A stretch of 64,000 nt of DNA from Pseudomonas sp. 30_B (GCF_017491605.1 NZ_JAFGYY010000013.1:1-64000), one strand, 5' to 3'. Shown: positions 1 to 10,244, counted from the stretch's first letter. Numbers and translations are program-made. The notes: generated by a model not told the origin, from the sequence alone.

Positions 1-123
1 GGGTTGGGGTACCTTCGGCGGAGGCGACGACGCAGAGGGCAGAGGGAGCGGCTGGGTTTCGCCTCGACTGCGGCGGAGCTCATCCCTGAAGCTGTCGAAC
101 AAATCGCGCAATGACTTGAACAT
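1..123 (-). CDS. N-terminal fragment of an unidentified protein, cut by the window edge
   Basis: A leftward frame starts with ATG at 123 after an AAGGA-like ribosome site and stays open for 41 codons to base 1. The visible part reads MFKSLRDLFDSFRDELRR and then becomes rich in Pro and Ser. The first 20 residues look like an amphipathic helix. The rest of the protein is outside the window, so no family can be assigned. It lies downstream of hutG in the same direction but about 240 bases away, so it is probably a separate unit. Confidence 0.5.
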   Translation of the reverse strand, partial: MFKSLRDLFDSFRDELRRSRGETQPLPLPSASSPPPKVPQP

Positions 124-294
124 GGGGGGCTTCCTTGTCCTATAGGAAGCCGTATCTGAACAACTGGGGATGCGATCGCCCAATCAGCCCTTTCGCTGTT
201 TTGCGTCAGCCCTGGCTGATAGATCTCAATGCGGGATTAGTTGACGCAGCAGCGCTTCGAATGAAAAGACAGCCCCCTGCCGCATCGGGGAAGC

Positions 295-320
295 GCCGCC
301 GGGATGCGTGGACCGGCGGC
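295..320 (-). other. Stem-loop downstream of hutG
   Basis: An 8-bp GC stem (GCCGCCGG / CCGGCGGC) with a 10-base loop lies about 45 bases past the hutG stop codon. There is no T-run after it on the minus strand, so it is not a classic intrinsic terminator. It may stabilise the 3' end of the hut mRNA. I see nothing else in 124-363. Confidence 0.3.
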
Positions 321-363
321 ACCGCGCCGACAACCCCCGGCGTGGCAGGAAGCTGCGTAAAAC

Positions 364-1167
364 TCAGCGCCCGTAGCGTTCGCGGCCCCAGGCGATGAAG
401 GTTTCCAGCATGCGCCGGAGCACCTGGGCGGTGGGCGCGGCGAGGTCTTCGCGATAGCCGAAGGGCACCCGCTCATCCATGTAGTTGCACTGCGCGAGCT
501 CCAGCTGCACCGCGTGCACGTCCTGTTGCGGCTGGCCGTAATGACGGGTGATGTGACCGCCCTTGAAGCGGCCATTGAGGATGTGGCTGTAGCTCGGCGC
601 CTCGGCGCACACCGCCACCAGGCGCTTGGCCAGTTGCGCATCGCAGCTGGCACCAGAGTTGGTGCCGATGTTGAAGTCCGGCAGCTTGCCGTCGAACAGG
701 TGCGGGATCACCGAAGCGATCGAGTGCGCATCCCACAGCAGCGCGTAGCCGAACTCGGCCTTCAGGCGCGCCAGCTCGTCGGCGAGGATCTGGTGGTAGG
801 GCGTCCAGACTTCGGCCAGGTAGCGCGCGCGCTCCTCGGCGGACGGCACTTGGCCGTCCTTGAACAGCGGGCGGCCGTCGAACAGGGTATCCGGGTACAG
901 GCCGGTGGTGGCGGTGCTGTACAGCGGCTTGTCGTCGGCTGGGCGGTTGAGGTCGATGACGTAGCGCGAGTAGCCGGCGGCCAGGGTGCTGGCGCCCAGC
1001 TCTTCGGCGAAGGCGTAGAGCCTGGGAATGTGCCAGTCGGTATCGGCCAGCTCACGGGCTTCGTCAACCAGGCCGGCTTCCACCGCCGGGGTCAGGCGGG
1101 TGCCGGGGTGCGGCATGCTGATCAGCAGCGGCACGCGGCCGCGCTTGAAGGTCAGTACGTTATCCAT
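364..1167 (-). CDS. hutG: N-formylglutamate deformylase
   Basis: Hydrolyses N-formylglutamate to glutamate and formate, the last step of the five-step histidine pathway that starts from formimidoylglutamate deiminase HutF. The 267-residue protein begins MDNVLTFKRG and carries the FGase-family motifs LLISMPHPG near the N terminus, DTDWHIPRLY, VIDLNRP and LLWDAHSIAS, which supply metal-binding and substrate residues. The ATG at 1167 is preferred over an upstream extension because GGAGATATCACCCC stands directly before it and the length equals known Pseudomonas HutG. It is last in the hutU-hutG gene series, separated from hutI by a REP pair. Confidence 0.93.
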   Translation of the reverse strand: MDNVLTFKRGRVPLLISMPHPGTRLTPAVEAGLVDEARELADTDWHIPRLYAFAEELGASTLAAGYSRYVIDLNRPADDKPLYSTATTGLYPDTLFDGRPLFKDGQVPSAEERARYLAEVWTPYHQILADELARLKAEFGYALLWDAHSIASVIPHLFDGKLPDFNIGTNSGASCDAQLAKRLVAVCAEAPSYSHILNGRFKGGHITRHYGQPQQDVHAVQLELAQCNYMDERVPFGYREDLAAPTAQVLRRMLETFIAWGRERYGR

Positions 1168-1208
1168 GGGGTGATATCTCCAATACGGGCGAGACGTATG
1201 CATTGCCT

Positions 1209-1275
1209 GTAGGAGCGAGCTTGCTCGCGAACCAACCGCCGCTGCGGGGCTGTTCGCGAGCAAGCTCGCTCCTAC
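1209..1275. repeat. REP inverted pair (family A), hutI-hutG spacer
   Basis: A 23-base unit beginning GTAGGAGCGAGCTTGCTCGC at 1209-1231 is followed by its exact reverse complement at 1253-1275. Each unit is itself palindromic (GCGAGC TT GCTCGC), so the RNA can fold as two small hairpins or one long one. The same unit occurs in four other places in this window. Here it sits inside an operon, where it may affect the relative level of hutG mRNA. Confidence 0.85.
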
Positions 1276-1285
1276 AAAAGCGGTG

Positions 1286-2485
1286 TCACAACTCTTCGCC
1301 GTGACGAATGACGCGCTTGGGCAGGTCGCCGCCGAGCCAGTAGGCCAGTTCGGCGGGACGCTGGATGTCCCAGGCGATGAAGTCGGCGACCTTGCCCGCT
1401 TCCAGGCTGCCGTGGCTGTCGGCCATGCCCAGCGCCCGTGCGGCGTTGAGGGTGACGCCGGCCAGCGCTTCTTCCGGGGTCAGGCGGAAGGCGGTGCAGG
1501 CCATGTTCAGCATCAGGCGCAGGGACAGCGCCGGCGAGGTGCCGGGGTTGAGGTCGCTGGCGATGGCGATGTTCACGCCGTGCTTGCGCAGGGCATCCAT
1601 CGGCGGCAGCTGGGTTTCACGCAGGACGAAGAAGGCGCCCGGCAGCAGCACCGCGACGGTGCCGGCCTCGGCCATGGCGATGGCGTCGCTCTCGTCCATG
1701 AATTCCAGGTGATCGGCGGACAGCGCGCCGTAGCGCGCGGCCAGGCTGGAACCGTGCAGCGAGGACAGCTGTTCGGCGTGCAGTTTCACTGGCAGGCCCA
1801 GGCGCTGGGCGGCCTGGAACACCCGCTCGACCTGCGCGGGGGAGAACGCCAGGTGCTCGCAGAAGGCATCCACCGCATCCACCAGCCCTTCCGCGGCCAG
1901 GGCTGGAAGGATGTGCTCGCAGATCTGATCGATGTACTCATCGGCGCGACCGGCGTATTCCGGCGGCAGCGCGTGGGCCGACAGGCAGGTGGTGCGCACC
2001 GTCACCGGCAGCACCTGTTCCAGGCGGCGGGCGACGCGCAGCATGCGCCGCTCGCTTTCCAGGTCCAGGCCGTAGCCGGACTTCACTTCCAGTACGGTCA
2101 CGCCATCGGCCAGCAGCGGGCGGGCGCGCTTGACGGCGCTGGCCAGCAGTTCGTCCTCGCTGGCCTCGCGGGTGGCGCGCACGGTGCTGGCGATGCCGCC
2201 ACCGGCGGCGGCGATCTCGGCGTAGCTGACGCCGTTCAGGCGCTGCTCGAATTCGCCGCTGCGATCACCACCGAACACCAGGTGGGTGTGGCAGTCGATG
2301 AAGCCCGGCGTGACCCAGGCGCCGCCCAGGTCCACCGTGCGTTCGGCGGCGACCGTCGGCAGCTCACTGCGCGGGCCGATCCATTCGATCAACCCGTCGC
2401 GGGTGACGATCGCCGCATCCTCGACGATCGAGTAGCGACCCTGGGCCAGGGTCGCTGCTTGGCAATGCTGCCAGAGAGTTCTCAT
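1286..2485 (-). CDS. hutI: Imidazolonepropionase
   Basis: Opens the ring of 4-imidazolone-5-propionate to give N-formimidoyl-L-glutamate, the third histidine-degradation step. The 399-residue amidohydrolase-superfamily protein shows the metal-site motif [14 protein letters not shown], the GYGLDLESE segment, KLHAEQLS with a metal-ligand His, and the [10 protein letters not shown] loop. The start at 2485 (MRTLWQHCQ) follows AAGGAGACCGTTT, whereas an upstream in-frame ATG lacks a comparable site. It is only 28 bases from the upstream permease gene, consistent with one transcript. Confidence 0.95.
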   Translation of the reverse strand: MRTLWQHCQAATLAQGRYSIVEDAAIVTRDGLIEWIGPRSELPTVAAERTVDLGGAWVTPGFIDCHTHLVFGGDRSGEFEQRLNGVSYAEIAAAGGGIASTVRATREASEDELLASAVKRARPLLADGVTVLEVKSGYGLDLESERRMLRVARRLEQVLPVTVRTTCLSAHALPPEYAGRADEYIDQICEHILPALAAEGLVDAVDAFCEHLAFSPAQVERVFQAAQRLGLPVKLHAEQLSSLHGSSLAARYGALSADHLEFMDESDAIAMAEAGTVAVLLPGAFFVLRETQLPPMDALRKHGVNIAIASDLNPGTSPALSLRLMLNMACTAFRLTPEEALAGVTLNAARALGMADSHGSLEAGKVADFIAWDIQRPAELAYWLGGDLPKRVIRHGEEL

Positions 2486-2513
2486 AAACGGTCTCCTTAT
2501 GTTGCGGTACAAC

Positions 2514-3914
2514 CTAGCGGTTCAGACCGGCCTGTTCGCGGACCAGTTCGCCCTTGCCTGCACGCGGCTTGCACCAGATCAGGTAGGACGCCACCAGGAA
2601 CACCACCCAGATCACGCCGACGATCAGCGCCGTCTGGGTATCCGGGAAGTAGCCGAGCACGCCGACGATGAACACCATGAAGGCGATCGCCAGGGCCGGG
2701 CCATAGGGCCAGAACGGTACCGGGAATTTCAGCTGGGCCGCTTCCTCGCGGCTCATGCCGCGACGCATGGCGACCTGGCTGACCAGGATCATCAGCCACA
2801 CCCACACGGTCGCGAAGGTGGCGATCGAGGCGATCAGCAGGAACACGTTTTCCGGGATCAGGTAGTTGAGCAGTACGCCGACCAGCAGCGCGCCGCCCAT
2901 CACCACCACGGTCAGCCACGGCACGCCGTGCCGGGAAACCTTGCCGAAGCTGCGCGGCGCCTGCCCCTGCTGGGCCAGGCCGTACATCATGCGGCCGGCG
3001 CCGAAGATGTCGCTGTTGATGGCCGAGATCGCCGCCGAGATCACCACGACGTTCAGCACGGCCGCGGCGGAGCCGATGCCCAGGTTGCTGAAGATCTGCA
3101 CGAAGGGGCTGCCCTGGGTGCCGATCTGCGGCCAGGGGTACAGGCACATCAGGACGAACAGGGTGAGCACGTAGAACAGCAGGATGCGCGCTGGCACGGC
3201 GTTGATCGCACGGGGCAGGACGCGCTGCGGGTCCTTGGCCTCGCCGGCGGTGACGCCGATGATTTCGATGCCGCCGAAGGCGAACATCACCACGGCGAAG
3301 GAGGCGATCAGGCCGCCGATGCCGTTGGGCATGAAACCGCCGTGACCGACCAGGTTGCTCACGCCCATGGCGGCGTCAGCGCTGACGTGATGGCCCAGGC
3401 CGAAGAGCATGATGCCGAAGCCGGCGACGATCATCGCGACGATGGCGCCTACCTTGAGCAGCGACAGCCAGAATTCCATCTCGCCGAAGACCTTGACGTT
3501 GCACAGGTTCAAGCCACCGATCAGGAACACGATGCTCAGCACCCAGATCCAGCGCGGCACGTCGGGGAACCAGAAGCCCATGTAGATCCCGAAGGCGGTG
3601 ATGTCGGCAATGGCGACGATGACCATCTCGAAGGCGTAGGTCCAGCCCAGGACGAAGCCGGCCATGGGGCCGAGGTAGGTGCTGGCGTAGTGACCGAAGG
3701 AGCCGGCCACCGGGTTGTGCACGGCCATTTCACCAAGGGCGCGCATGACCATGAACACCGCCGCGCCACCGATCAGGTAGGCCAGCAGCACCGCCGGGCC
3801 GGCCATCTGGATCGCCGAGGCCGAGCCGTAGAACAGCCCTGTACCGATCGCCGAGCCGAGTGCCATGAATCGAATGTGCCGGGCGGATAGCCCGCGCTTG
3901 AGACCGTCTTGCAT
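2514..3914 (-). CDS. hutT: APC-family amino acid permease, probable histidine importer
   Basis: A 466-residue inner-membrane protein of the amino acid-polyamine-organocation superfamily, with about twelve hydrophobic segments. The N-terminal [13 protein letters not shown] motif of the AAT group, KVFGEMEFW and [13 protein letters not shown] loops are visible. Being embedded between hutH and hutI it most likely brings histidine into the cell by proton symport; in P. fluorescens a permease in this position is the main histidine transporter. Substrate is inferred from context, since relatives carry proline or aromatic amino acids. The start at 3914 follows CAGGATGCGAA. Confidence 0.85.
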   Translation of the reverse strand: MQDGLKRGLSARHIRFMALGSAIGTGLFYGSASAIQMAGPAVLLAYLIGGAAVFMVMRALGEMAVHNPVAGSFGHYASTYLGPMAGFVLGWTYAFEMVIVAIADITAFGIYMGFWFPDVPRWIWVLSIVFLIGGLNLCNVKVFGEMEFWLSLLKVGAIVAMIVAGFGIMLFGLGHHVSADAAMGVSNLVGHGGFMPNGIGGLIASFAVVMFAFGGIEIIGVTAGEAKDPQRVLPRAINAVPARILLFYVLTLFVLMCLYPWPQIGTQGSPFVQIFSNLGIGSAAAVLNVVVISAAISAINSDIFGAGRMMYGLAQQGQAPRSFGKVSRHGVPWLTVVVMGGALLVGVLLNYLIPENVFLLIASIATFATVWVWLMILVSQVAMRRGMSREEAAQLKFPVPFWPYGPALAIAFMVFIVGVLGYFPDTQTALIVGVIWVVFLVASYLIWCKPRAGKGELVREQAGLNR

Positions 3915-3982
3915 TTCGCATCCTGTAATTGTTGTAGGCGAAAGACGGCACGAACCCTTTCAGTACAAAGGCTCCGTGCCGT

Positions 3983-4009
3983 GGGGGCCGGCCCGCAAGG
4001 GCCGGCGCC
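3983..4009. other. GC-rich stem-loop between hutH and hutT
   Basis: The spacer contains a perfect-looking hairpin, roughly GGGGGCCGGCCC - gcaa - GGGCCGGCGCC, with a stable GCAA tetraloop. No T-run follows on either strand. It could act as a processing or stability element that separates hutH from hutT on the shared transcript. Confidence 0.4.
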
Positions 4010-4012
4010 GGA

Positions 4013-5542
4013 TCACAGGCTGGGCAGTACGCCGGCCGGCAGCAGGCCGGTCAGGCAGCCCTTGGCCAACAGCGCGGAGGCGGCCTCGATGTCCGGGGAG
4101 AAGAAGCGGTCGCGGTCATAGTGCGGCACTTCACGGCGCAGGGTCTGGCGAGCCTGCTCCAGCTTGGCGGAGGTCTTCAGGCCTTCGCGCAGGTCCAGGC
4201 CCTGGCAGGCGCCCAGCCACTCGATGGCAAGGACGCCACGGGTGTTCTCGGCCATTTCCCACAGGCGCTTGCCGGCGGCCGGCGCCATGGACACGTGGTC
4301 TTCCTGGTTGGCGGAAGTCGGCAGGCTGTCGACGCTGTGCGGGTGCGACAGGGCCTTGTTCTCGCTGGCCAGGGCGGCAGCGGTGACCTGGGCGATCATG
4401 AAGCCGGAGTTGACCCCGCCGTTTTCCACCAGGAACGGCGGCAGCTGGGACATGTGCTTGTCCATCATCAGGGAGATGCGGCGCTCGCTCAGGGAACCGA
4501 TCTCGGCGATGGCCAGGGCGATGTTGTCGGCGGCCATGGCCACCGGCTCGGCGTGGAAGTTGCCGCCGGAAATCACGTCACCCTCGGCAGCGAACACCAG
4601 CGGGTTGTCGGACACAGCGTTGGATTCGATCGCCAGCACGTCGGCGGCCTGGCGCAGCTGGGTCAGGCAGGCGCCCATGACTTGCGGCTGGCAGCGCAGG
4701 GAGTACGGGTCCTGGACCTTGCCGCAGTCCTTGTGGGAATTGGAGACTTCGCTGGAGTCGCCGAGCAGGTCGCGGAAGCACGCCGCGGTGTCAATCTGGC
4801 CGCGCTGGCCACGGGCGTCATGGATGCGCGCATCGAACGGCGAACGCGAGCCGAGCGCCGCTTCCACGGTCAGGCTGCCGCAGGCGATGGCACCGGCGAA
4901 CAGGTCTTCTGCCTGGAACAGGCCGCGCAGGGCATAGGCGGTGGATGCCTGGGTGCCGTTGAGCAGGGCCAGGCCCTCCTTGGCAGCCAGGGTCAGCGGT
5001 TCGAGACCGGCGACCGCCAGGGCTTCGCTGGCCGGCAGCCATTCGCCCTTGTAGCGCGCCTTGCCTTCGCCAAGCAGGACCAGGGACATGTGCGCCAGCG
5101 GCGCCAGGTCGCCGGAAGCGCCGACCGAGCCCTTCAGCGGGATGTGCGGGTAGACCTCGGCGTTGACCAGGGCGATCAGCGCGTCGATCACCTTGCGGCG
5201 GATGCCGGAGAAGCCGCGGCTCAGGCTGTTGATCTTGAGGACCATGATCAGGCGCACCATGGCGTCGTCCAGCGGCGCGCCGATACCGGCAGCGTGGGAC
5301 AGCACCAGCGAACGCTGCAGGTTTTCCAGGTCATGGCTGGCGATGCGGGTCGAAGCCAGCAGGCCGAAACCGGTGTTGATGCCGTAGGCGGTGCGGTCCT
5401 CGGCGATGATGTTCTCGACGCAGGCAACGCTGGCGTTGATCGGAGCGTCGGCGCTGGCATCCAGGGTCAGGTGCACAGGGGCGAGATGGACTTGGCGCAG
5501 CTCGGCCAGGGTCAGGTATCCGGGTTTCAGGTGCAGTTTCAT
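4013..5542 (-). CDS. hutH: Histidine ammonia-lyase
   Basis: Deaminates L-histidine to urocanate, the first pathway step. The 509-residue protein has the Ala142-Ser143-Gly144 triad ([12 protein letters not shown]) that cyclises into the MIO electrophile, the TGFGLLAST loop with the catalytic Tyr just before it, and the [10 protein letters not shown] and [11 protein letters not shown] segments of the lyase fold. A much longer open frame continues upstream, but the true start is ATG 5542 ([10 protein letters not shown]) behind CCTAGGAGACCCTTCG. This is the only hutH copy in the window; P. aeruginosa has a second ammonia-lyase gene nearby. Confidence 0.96.
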   Translation of the reverse strand: MKLHLKPGYLTLAELRQVHLAPVHLTLDASADAPINASVACVENIIAEDRTAYGINTGFGLLASTRIASHDLENLQRSLVLSHAAGIGAPLDDAMVRLIMVLKINSLSRGFSGIRRKVIDALIALVNAEVYPHIPLKGSVGASGDLAPLAHMSLVLLGEGKARYKGEWLPASEALAVAGLEPLTLAAKEGLALLNGTQASTAYALRGLFQAEDLFAGAIACGSLTVEAALGSRSPFDARIHDARGQRGQIDTAACFRDLLGDSSEVSNSHKDCGKVQDPYSLRCQPQVMGACLTQLRQAADVLAIESNAVSDNPLVFAAEGDVISGGNFHAEPVAMAADNIALAIAEIGSLSERRISLMMDKHMSQLPPFLVENGGVNSGFMIAQVTAAALASENKALSHPHSVDSLPTSANQEDHVSMAPAAGKRLWEMAENTRGVLAIEWLGACQGLDLREGLKTSAKLEQARQTLRREVPHYDRDRFFSPDIEAASALLAKGCLTGLLPAGVLPSL

Positions 5543-5610
5543 CGAAGGGTCTCCTAGGCCGCTCATCGGCATCGGCGTTGTCGCCGCCCGTGCCGGCAAT
5601 TCAGGGTGTG

Positions 5611-5631
5611 GACGGCGGTTGTGCCGCCGTC
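5611..5631. other. Stem-loop in the hutH leader
   Basis: GACGGCGG - ttgtg - CCGCCGTC forms an 8-bp hairpin between the NCS1 permease gene and hutH. The T-run (CTTTTC) lies on the plus-strand side, opposite to the direction of the operon, so it would not terminate hut transcription. It may be a processing signal. Confidence 0.35.
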
Positions 5632-5646
5632 TTTTCAAAAAATGGT

Positions 5647-7059
5647 TCAGGCCCCGGTCGCCGGATGTTCGGCACCGGAACTGCGCACCGCGGTACGGCG
5701 CGCGACCAGGTAATAGAGAGCTGCCGGGACCACCAGACCGATAATCCAGGAGATGTCCACGCCACCCAGCGCATCCACCAGCGGACCGGTGTAGAACTTG
5801 GTGGAGATGAAGGGCAGCTGAACCAGCACACCGGTCACGTAGACGCTGATGCCGGGGATATTCCAACGGCCATAGCGACCGTTCGGATCTGCCAGGGCCG
5901 GTACGTCGTACCGCTCGCGGCTGATGCAGTAGTAGTCCACCAGGTTGACCGCGCTCCACGGGGTGAAGAAGGCCAGCAGGAACAGAATGAAGGACTTGAA
6001 CGCACCCAGGAACGAGTGCTGGCCGAGCAGCGCGATCAGGGTCGCGGCGCCAACGATCAGCAGCACGAACACCAGGCGTTGCAGGCGCGTCACCTCGAGG
6101 TGGCCACGGAAGCCGCTGATGATGGTGGCGATGCACATGAAGCTGCCATAGGAGTTCAGCGTCGAGATGGTGATCTTGCCGAAGGCGATGCTGAAGTACA
6201 GCAGCGCGGCGACCGCGCCGCTACCGCCCAGGCCGACGATGTAGGCCACTTCGTGGCCGGCGAACTGTCCGTTGGCCATGGCCGCGGCGAACACGCCGAA
6301 GATCATCGCCACCTGCGCGCCGATCACCGAACCGGCACCGACGGCGAGGAAGGTCTTCACCGACGAGGTCTTGCTCGGCAGGTAGCGGGAGTAGTCGGCC
6401 ACGTACGGACCGAAGGCGATCTGCCAGGAGGCCGCCAGGGACACCGCGAGCAGGAAGCTGCCCCAGCTGAAGTGACGGATGGCCAGCAGCGCACCGACAT
6501 CGGTCTCGCTCATCAGGCGGCTGAACAGGTAGACGAAGGCAATCACGCCGATGACGCTGGCGACACGGCCGATGACGTGGATAACCCGGTAGCCGAGGAC
6601 GGTGACCAGCACGATCACGCTGGCGAACATCAGGATGCCGACGCTGTCGCTGACGCCGAACATCTGGCCCAGCGCCTGGCCGGAGAGCACCGTGCCGGTA
6701 GCCGTGAAGCCCAGGTACATCAGGCACACCAGCACCATCGGGATGGCCGCGCCGTAGACGCCGAATTGCACGCGGCTGGAGATCATCTGCGGCAGGCCGA
6801 GCTTCGGCCCTTGCGCCGCGTGCAACGCCATGACGCCGCCGCCCAGCAGTTGACCGATCAGCAAGCCGATCAGCGACCAGAACACGTCGCCGCCCAGCAC
6901 CACGGCCAGGGCGCCGGTGACGATGGCGGTGATCTGCAGGTTGGCGCCCAGCCAGAGGGTGAACTGGCTGTAGAGCTTGCCGTGACGCTCGGCTTCGGGA
7001 ATGTAGTTGATCGAGCGCCGTTCGATCAGGGGTTTGGAGCTATCACTTGCCTGGGACAT
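5647..7059 (-). CDS. NCS1-family permease, probable urocanate transporter
   Basis: A 470-residue integral membrane protein of the nucleobase:cation symporter-1 family, with about twelve hydrophobic segments. [37 protein letters not shown] and [17 protein letters not shown] are characteristic NCS1 helices. Placement between hutU and hutH suggests the substrate is an imidazole compound. In P. fluorescens a dedicated urocanate transporter is encoded in the hut locus, so urocanate is the best guess, but sequence alone cannot exclude cytosine or allantoin. The start at 7059 follows GGGAGAACAATAAC. Confidence 0.75.
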   Translation of the reverse strand: MSQASDSSKPLIERRSINYIPEAERHGKLYSQFTLWLGANLQITAIVTGALAVVLGGDVFWSLIGLLIGQLLGGGVMALHAAQGPKLGLPQMISSRVQFGVYGAAIPMVLVCLMYLGFTATGTVLSGQALGQMFGVSDSVGILMFASVIVLVTVLGYRVIHVIGRVASVIGVIAFVYLFSRLMSETDVGALLAIRHFSWGSFLLAVSLAASWQIAFGPYVADYSRYLPSKTSSVKTFLAVGAGSVIGAQVAMIFGVFAAAMANGQFAGHEVAYIVGLGGSGAVAALLYFSIAFGKITISTLNSYGSFMCIATIISGFRGHLEVTRLQRLVFVLLIVGAATLIALLGQHSFLGAFKSFILFLLAFFTPWSAVNLVDYYCISRERYDVPALADPNGRYGRWNIPGISVYVTGVLVQLPFISTKFYTGPLVDALGGVDISWIIGLVVPAALYYLVARRTAVRSSGAEHPATGA

Positions 7060-7120
7060 CGTTATTGTTCTCCCGGGAAATTCTTGTTGTGTCGAAGCTC
7101 TTCCATACAGCAGACGGACC

Positions 7121-7150
7121 GAGCCGCCGCACCACGCCGTGCGGCGGCTC
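7121..7150. other. Strong stem-loop downstream of hutU
   Basis: A perfect 12-bp stem (GAGCCGCCGCAC / GTGCGGCGGCTC) with a 6-base loop lies between hutU and the permease gene. It lacks a following T-run on the minus strand. Such a structure could protect the hutU 3' end and lower expression of the membrane-protein genes behind it. Confidence 0.5.
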
Positions 7151-7183
7151 CCTTCCTGGTCCTGGCGGCGAACCGCCTGGGGC

Positions 7184-8860
7184 TTACTTGCCAGTGATCA
7201 TCGGCAGGTTCAGCCCTTGTTCCTTGGCGCAGTCGATGGCGATCTGGTAACCGGCATCGGCATGGCGCATCACGCCGGTGCCCGGGTCGTTGGTCAGCAC
7301 GCGGGCGATACGCGCAGCCGCTTCGTCGGTACCGTCACAGACGATCACCATGCCCGAGTGCTGGGAGAAGCCCATGCCCACACCGCCGCCGTGGTGCAGC
7401 GACACCCAGGTGGCACCGCTGGCGGTGTTCAGCAGGGCGTTGAGCAGCGGCCAGTCGGAAACGGCGTCGGAACCGTCCTGCATGGCTTCGGTTTCACGGT
7501 TCGGGCTGGATACCGAGCCGGAGTCCAGGTGGTCGCGGCCGATGACGATGGGCGCGGACAGCTCGCCGCTGCGGACCATCTCGTTGAAGGCCAGGCCGAG
7601 CTTGGCGCGCAGGCCCAGGCCAACCCAGCAGATACGTGCCGGCAGACCCTGGAAGCTGATGCGCTCGCGGGCCATGTCCAGCCAGCGGTGCAGGTGGGCG
7701 TCGTCCGGGATCAGTTCCTTGACCTTGGCGTCGGTCTTGTAGATGTCCTGCGGGTCACCGGACAGTGCGGCCCAGCGGAACGGGCCGATGCCGCGGCAGA
7801 ACAGCGGACGGATGTAGGCCGGGACGAAACCGGGGAAGTCGAAGGCGCTGGCCACGCCCTCTTCCTTGGCCATCTGGCGGATGTTGTTGCCGTAGTCGAA
7901 GGTGGGCACACCCATCTTCTGGAAGTCCAGCATGGCCTGTACGTGGACAGCCATGGACTGCTTGGCGGCCTTGACCACCGCGGCCGGTTCGCTCTTCGCG
8001 CGGTCACGGTACTGTTCCCAGCTCCAGCCGATCGGCAGGTAGCCGTTGAGCGGGTCGTGGGCGCTGGTCTGGTCGGTGACCATGTCCGGACGCACGCCAC
8101 GGCGCACCAGTTCCGGCAGGATCTCGGCGGCGTTGCCCAGCAGGGCGATGGAGATGGCCTTGCCTTCGCCGGTGTACTTGGCGATGCGCGCCAGGGCGTC
8201 GTCCAGGTCGGTGGCCTGCTCGTCGACGTAGCGGCTGCGCAGGCGGAAGTCGATGCTGGTCTGCTGGCACTCGATGTTCAGCGAGCAGGCGCCGGCCAGG
8301 GTGGCGGCCAGCGGCTGGGCGCCGCCCATGCCGCCCAGGCCGGCGGTGAGCACCCAACGGCCGGTGAGGTTGCCGTTGTAGTGCTGGCGGCCAGCCTCGA
8401 CGAAGGTTTCGTAGGTGCCCTGGACGATGCCCTGGCTACCGATGTAGATCCAGGAACCGGCGGTCATCTGGCCGTACATGGCCAGGCCCTTGGCGTCCAG
8501 TTCGTTGAAGTGCTCCCAGCTGGCCCAGTGCGGAACCAGGTTGGAGTTGGCGATCAGTACGCGCGGGGCGTTGGCGTGGGTCTTGAAGACGCCGACCGGC
8601 TTGCCGGACTGCACCAGCAGGGTCTCGTCGTCATTCAGTTCCTTCAGGGTCTCGACGATCTTGTCGTAGCACTCCCAGTTGCGCGCGGCGCGGCCGATGC
8701 CGCCGTACACCACCAGCTCCTTCGGGTTTTCAGCCACCTCCGGGTCGAGGTTGTTCATCAGCATGCGCAGCGGGGCTTCGGTGAGCCAGCTCTTGGCATT
8801 CAGCTGGGTGCCGCGCGGGGCACGGATTTCGACGTCACGGAAACGAGTGGGCTTATTCAT
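7184..8860 (-). CDS. hutU: Urocanate hydratase
   Basis: Adds water to urocanate to form imidazolonepropionate, using tightly bound NAD+ as an electrophile. The 558-residue protein contains the family segments [29 protein letters not shown] (the Rossmann NAD site), [13 protein letters not shown], and [14 protein letters not shown] close to the conserved active-site Cys. The start at 8860 follows CCGGAGGCCCCC. It is first in the leftward operon; the candidate HutC operator at 8935-8944 is 75 bases upstream, which fits induction by urocanate. Confidence 0.96.
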   Translation of the reverse strand: MNKPTRFRDVEIRAPRGTQLNAKSWLTEAPLRMLMNNLDPEVAENPKELVVYGGIGRAARNWECYDKIVETLKELNDDETLLVQSGKPVGVFKTHANAPRVLIANSNLVPHWASWEHFNELDAKGLAMYGQMTAGSWIYIGSQGIVQGTYETFVEAGRQHYNGNLTGRWVLTAGLGGMGGAQPLAATLAGACSLNIECQQTSIDFRLRSRYVDEQATDLDDALARIAKYTGEGKAISIALLGNAAEILPELVRRGVRPDMVTDQTSAHDPLNGYLPIGWSWEQYRDRAKSEPAAVVKAAKQSMAVHVQAMLDFQKMGVPTFDYGNNIRQMAKEEGVASAFDFPGFVPAYIRPLFCRGIGPFRWAALSGDPQDIYKTDAKVKELIPDDAHLHRWLDMARERISFQGLPARICWVGLGLRAKLGLAFNEMVRSGELSAPIVIGRDHLDSGSVSSPNRETEAMQDGSDAVSDWPLLNALLNTASGATWVSLHHGGGVGMGFSQHSGMVIVCDGTDEAAARIARVLTNDPGTGVMRHADAGYQIAIDCAKEQGLNLPMITGK

Positions 8861-8934
8861 GGGGGCCTCCGGAGAAGGGGGTTATCTGCCTGTTCTTGTT
8901 CGTTCGCCCGGCAGGGCATGGAAATATGTAAACA

Positions 8935-8944
8935 TGTATATACA
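8935..8944. promoter_or_regulatory. Candidate HutC operator upstream of hutU
   Basis: The perfect palindrome TGTATATACA matches the TGTA-N2-TACA core reported for Pseudomonas HutC. It lies in an AT-rich stretch 75 bases before hutU, next to TTGATT on the minus strand, which could be a -35 element. Binding here would block hutU transcription until urocanate is present. The rest of the 589-base gap to the ABC transporter holds a small hairpin at 9233-9251 (GCGGGAAT / ATTCCCGC) and the elements below; I see no gene in it. Confidence 0.7.
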
Positions 8945-9347
8945 ATCATAATCAAGAAAATTTTTCGCACCGCCGATAGCCGCAGCAGCCCGCCAACAAA
9001 CCCTTGAAAAACAAGGTGTTTAACTCGATACGCGGGCTCGACCGACGCCTTACACCGAAGCAGTCAGCGAAAAAATCGAGCAAAAAAACCATTCCCTCGG
9101 CAGGCCCGGCCACCGCTTTGCCGTTCCAACCGACCGAGACTGCCCTTGCCTGGCTCCGATCCGATGCCTTCATGGCCCTCCACGCTGCCCGCGCGATGCG
9201 GTCCTCAGCGAATCGGCCCGGCCTTATGCGCTGCGGGAATAAAATTCCCGCGCGACGTAACAATGGGTAACAACGCACTGTTCCCCGCCGTCTGTACAGA
9301 TTTTTCCACAGCTGCGATGGCACCTTGCCCCACGGCGATCTCCGACC

Positions 9348-9363
9348 TTGGCACAGGGCTTGG
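9348..9363 (+). promoter_or_regulatory. Near-consensus sigma-54 promoter for the hut ABC transporter
   Basis: TTGGCACAGGGCTTGG has the -24 GG (9350-9351) and, ten bases later, GG in place of the -12 GC; the flanking TGGCAC and TTG match the RpoN consensus. The predicted start is near 9375, just before the HutC operator at 9384. Expression would then need an enhancer-binding activator such as CbrB or NtrC as well as release of HutC. Confidence 0.5.
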
Positions 9364-9383
9364 CCTGCATATTGCTATTCACA

Positions 9384-9393
9384 TGTATATACA
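9384..9393. promoter_or_regulatory. Candidate HutC operator upstream of the ABC transporter
   Basis: A second exact TGTATATACA palindrome, within ACATGTATATACAAG, placed just downstream of the predicted sigma-54 start site and 57 bases before the substrate-binding protein start. This position suits repression by blocking the initiating or leaving polymerase. Confidence 0.7.
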
Positions 9394-9449
9394 AGATGAA
9401 TCAATGCAGTACGTGTCCATAACAAGCCCCTCAACAAGAAGAGATGCCC

Positions 9450-10244
9450 ATGAGAAAACTCCTGTCGATGATCCTGCTCTCCACCTGCGCACTCACCGGG
9501 CTCTCTGCCCACGCCGGCGCCATTGATGACGCGGTCAAGCGTGGCTCCCTGCGGGTCGGCATGGACCCGACCTACATGCCCTTCGAGATGACCAACAAGC
9601 GCGGCGAGATCATCGGTTTCGAAGTGGATCTGCTCAAGGCCATGGCCAAGTCCATGGGCGTCAAGCTGGAGCTGGTGTCCACCAGCTACGACGGCATCAT
9701 CCCTGCCCTGCTGACCGACAAGTTCGACATGATCGGCTCGGGCATGACCCTGACCCAGGAGCGCAACCTGCGCATCAACTTCTCAGACCCCTTCATCGTG
9801 GTCGGCCAGACCCTGCTGATCCGCAAGGAGCTGCAAGGCGAGATCAAGTCCTACAAGGACCTGAACGATCCGAAGTACCGCATTACCTCCAAGATCGGCA
9901 CCACCGGCGAGATGGTCGCCAAGAAGCTGATCGGCAAGGCCCAGTACCACGGCTTCGACAACGAGCAGGAAGCGGTAATGGACGTGGTCAACGGCAAGTC
10001 CGACGCCTTCATCTACGACGCCCCCTATAACGTGGTGGCGGTGAACAAGGCCGGCGCCGGCAAGCTGACCTTCCTGGAAAACCCCTTCACCTACGAGCCG
10101 CTGGCCTTCGGTCTGAAGAAGAACGACTACGACAGCCTCAACTGGATCAACAACTACCTGCGCCAGGCCCGGGAAGACGGCTCCTACGAGCGCATCCACA
10201 GCAAGTGGTTCAAGGACACCGACTGGCTCAAGGACATGGAATAA
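9450..10244 (+). CDS. Periplasmic amino acid-binding protein of the hut ABC transporter
   Basis: A 264-residue SBP_bac_3 family protein that captures an amino acid in the periplasm. A signal peptide (MRKLLSMILLSTCALTG, cut near SAHAG) precedes the family core: LRVGMDPTYMPFEM, GEIIGFEVDLLKAMAKSMG, YDGIIPALLTDKFDMIGSGM and the hinge region. The second ATG (9450) is chosen over 9444 because AAGAAGAG is correctly spaced from it. It is followed by a permease and an ATPase gene. Histidine or urocanate is the likely ligand from location and the HutC site; this is inference. Confidence 0.85.
   Translation: MRKLLSMILLSTCALTGLSAHAGAIDDAVKRGSLRVGMDPTYMPFEMTNKRGEIIGFEVDLLKAMAKSMGVKLELVSTSYDGIIPALLTDKFDMIGSGMTLTQERNLRINFSDPFIVVGQTLLIRKELQGEIKSYKDLNDPKYRITSKIGTTGEMVAKKLIGKAQYHGFDNEQEAVMDVVNGKSDAFIYDAPYNVVAVNKAGAGKLTFLENPFTYEPLAFGLKKNDYDSLNWINNYLRQAREDGSYERIHSKWFKDTDWLKDME

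Noticed and set aside
237..653. Frames overlapping the hutG 3' region
   Set aside because: They are out of frame with the well-supported hutG and have no domain.
8861..9060. A sigma-54 promoter for hutU
   Set aside because: I looked on the minus strand for GG-N10-GC with flanking TGGC and TTGC and found no acceptable match.
8952..9323. A 123-codon leftward frame in the hutU/ABC transporter gap
   Set aside because: It starts without a ribosome site, has random-looking composition, and would cover regulatory DNA.
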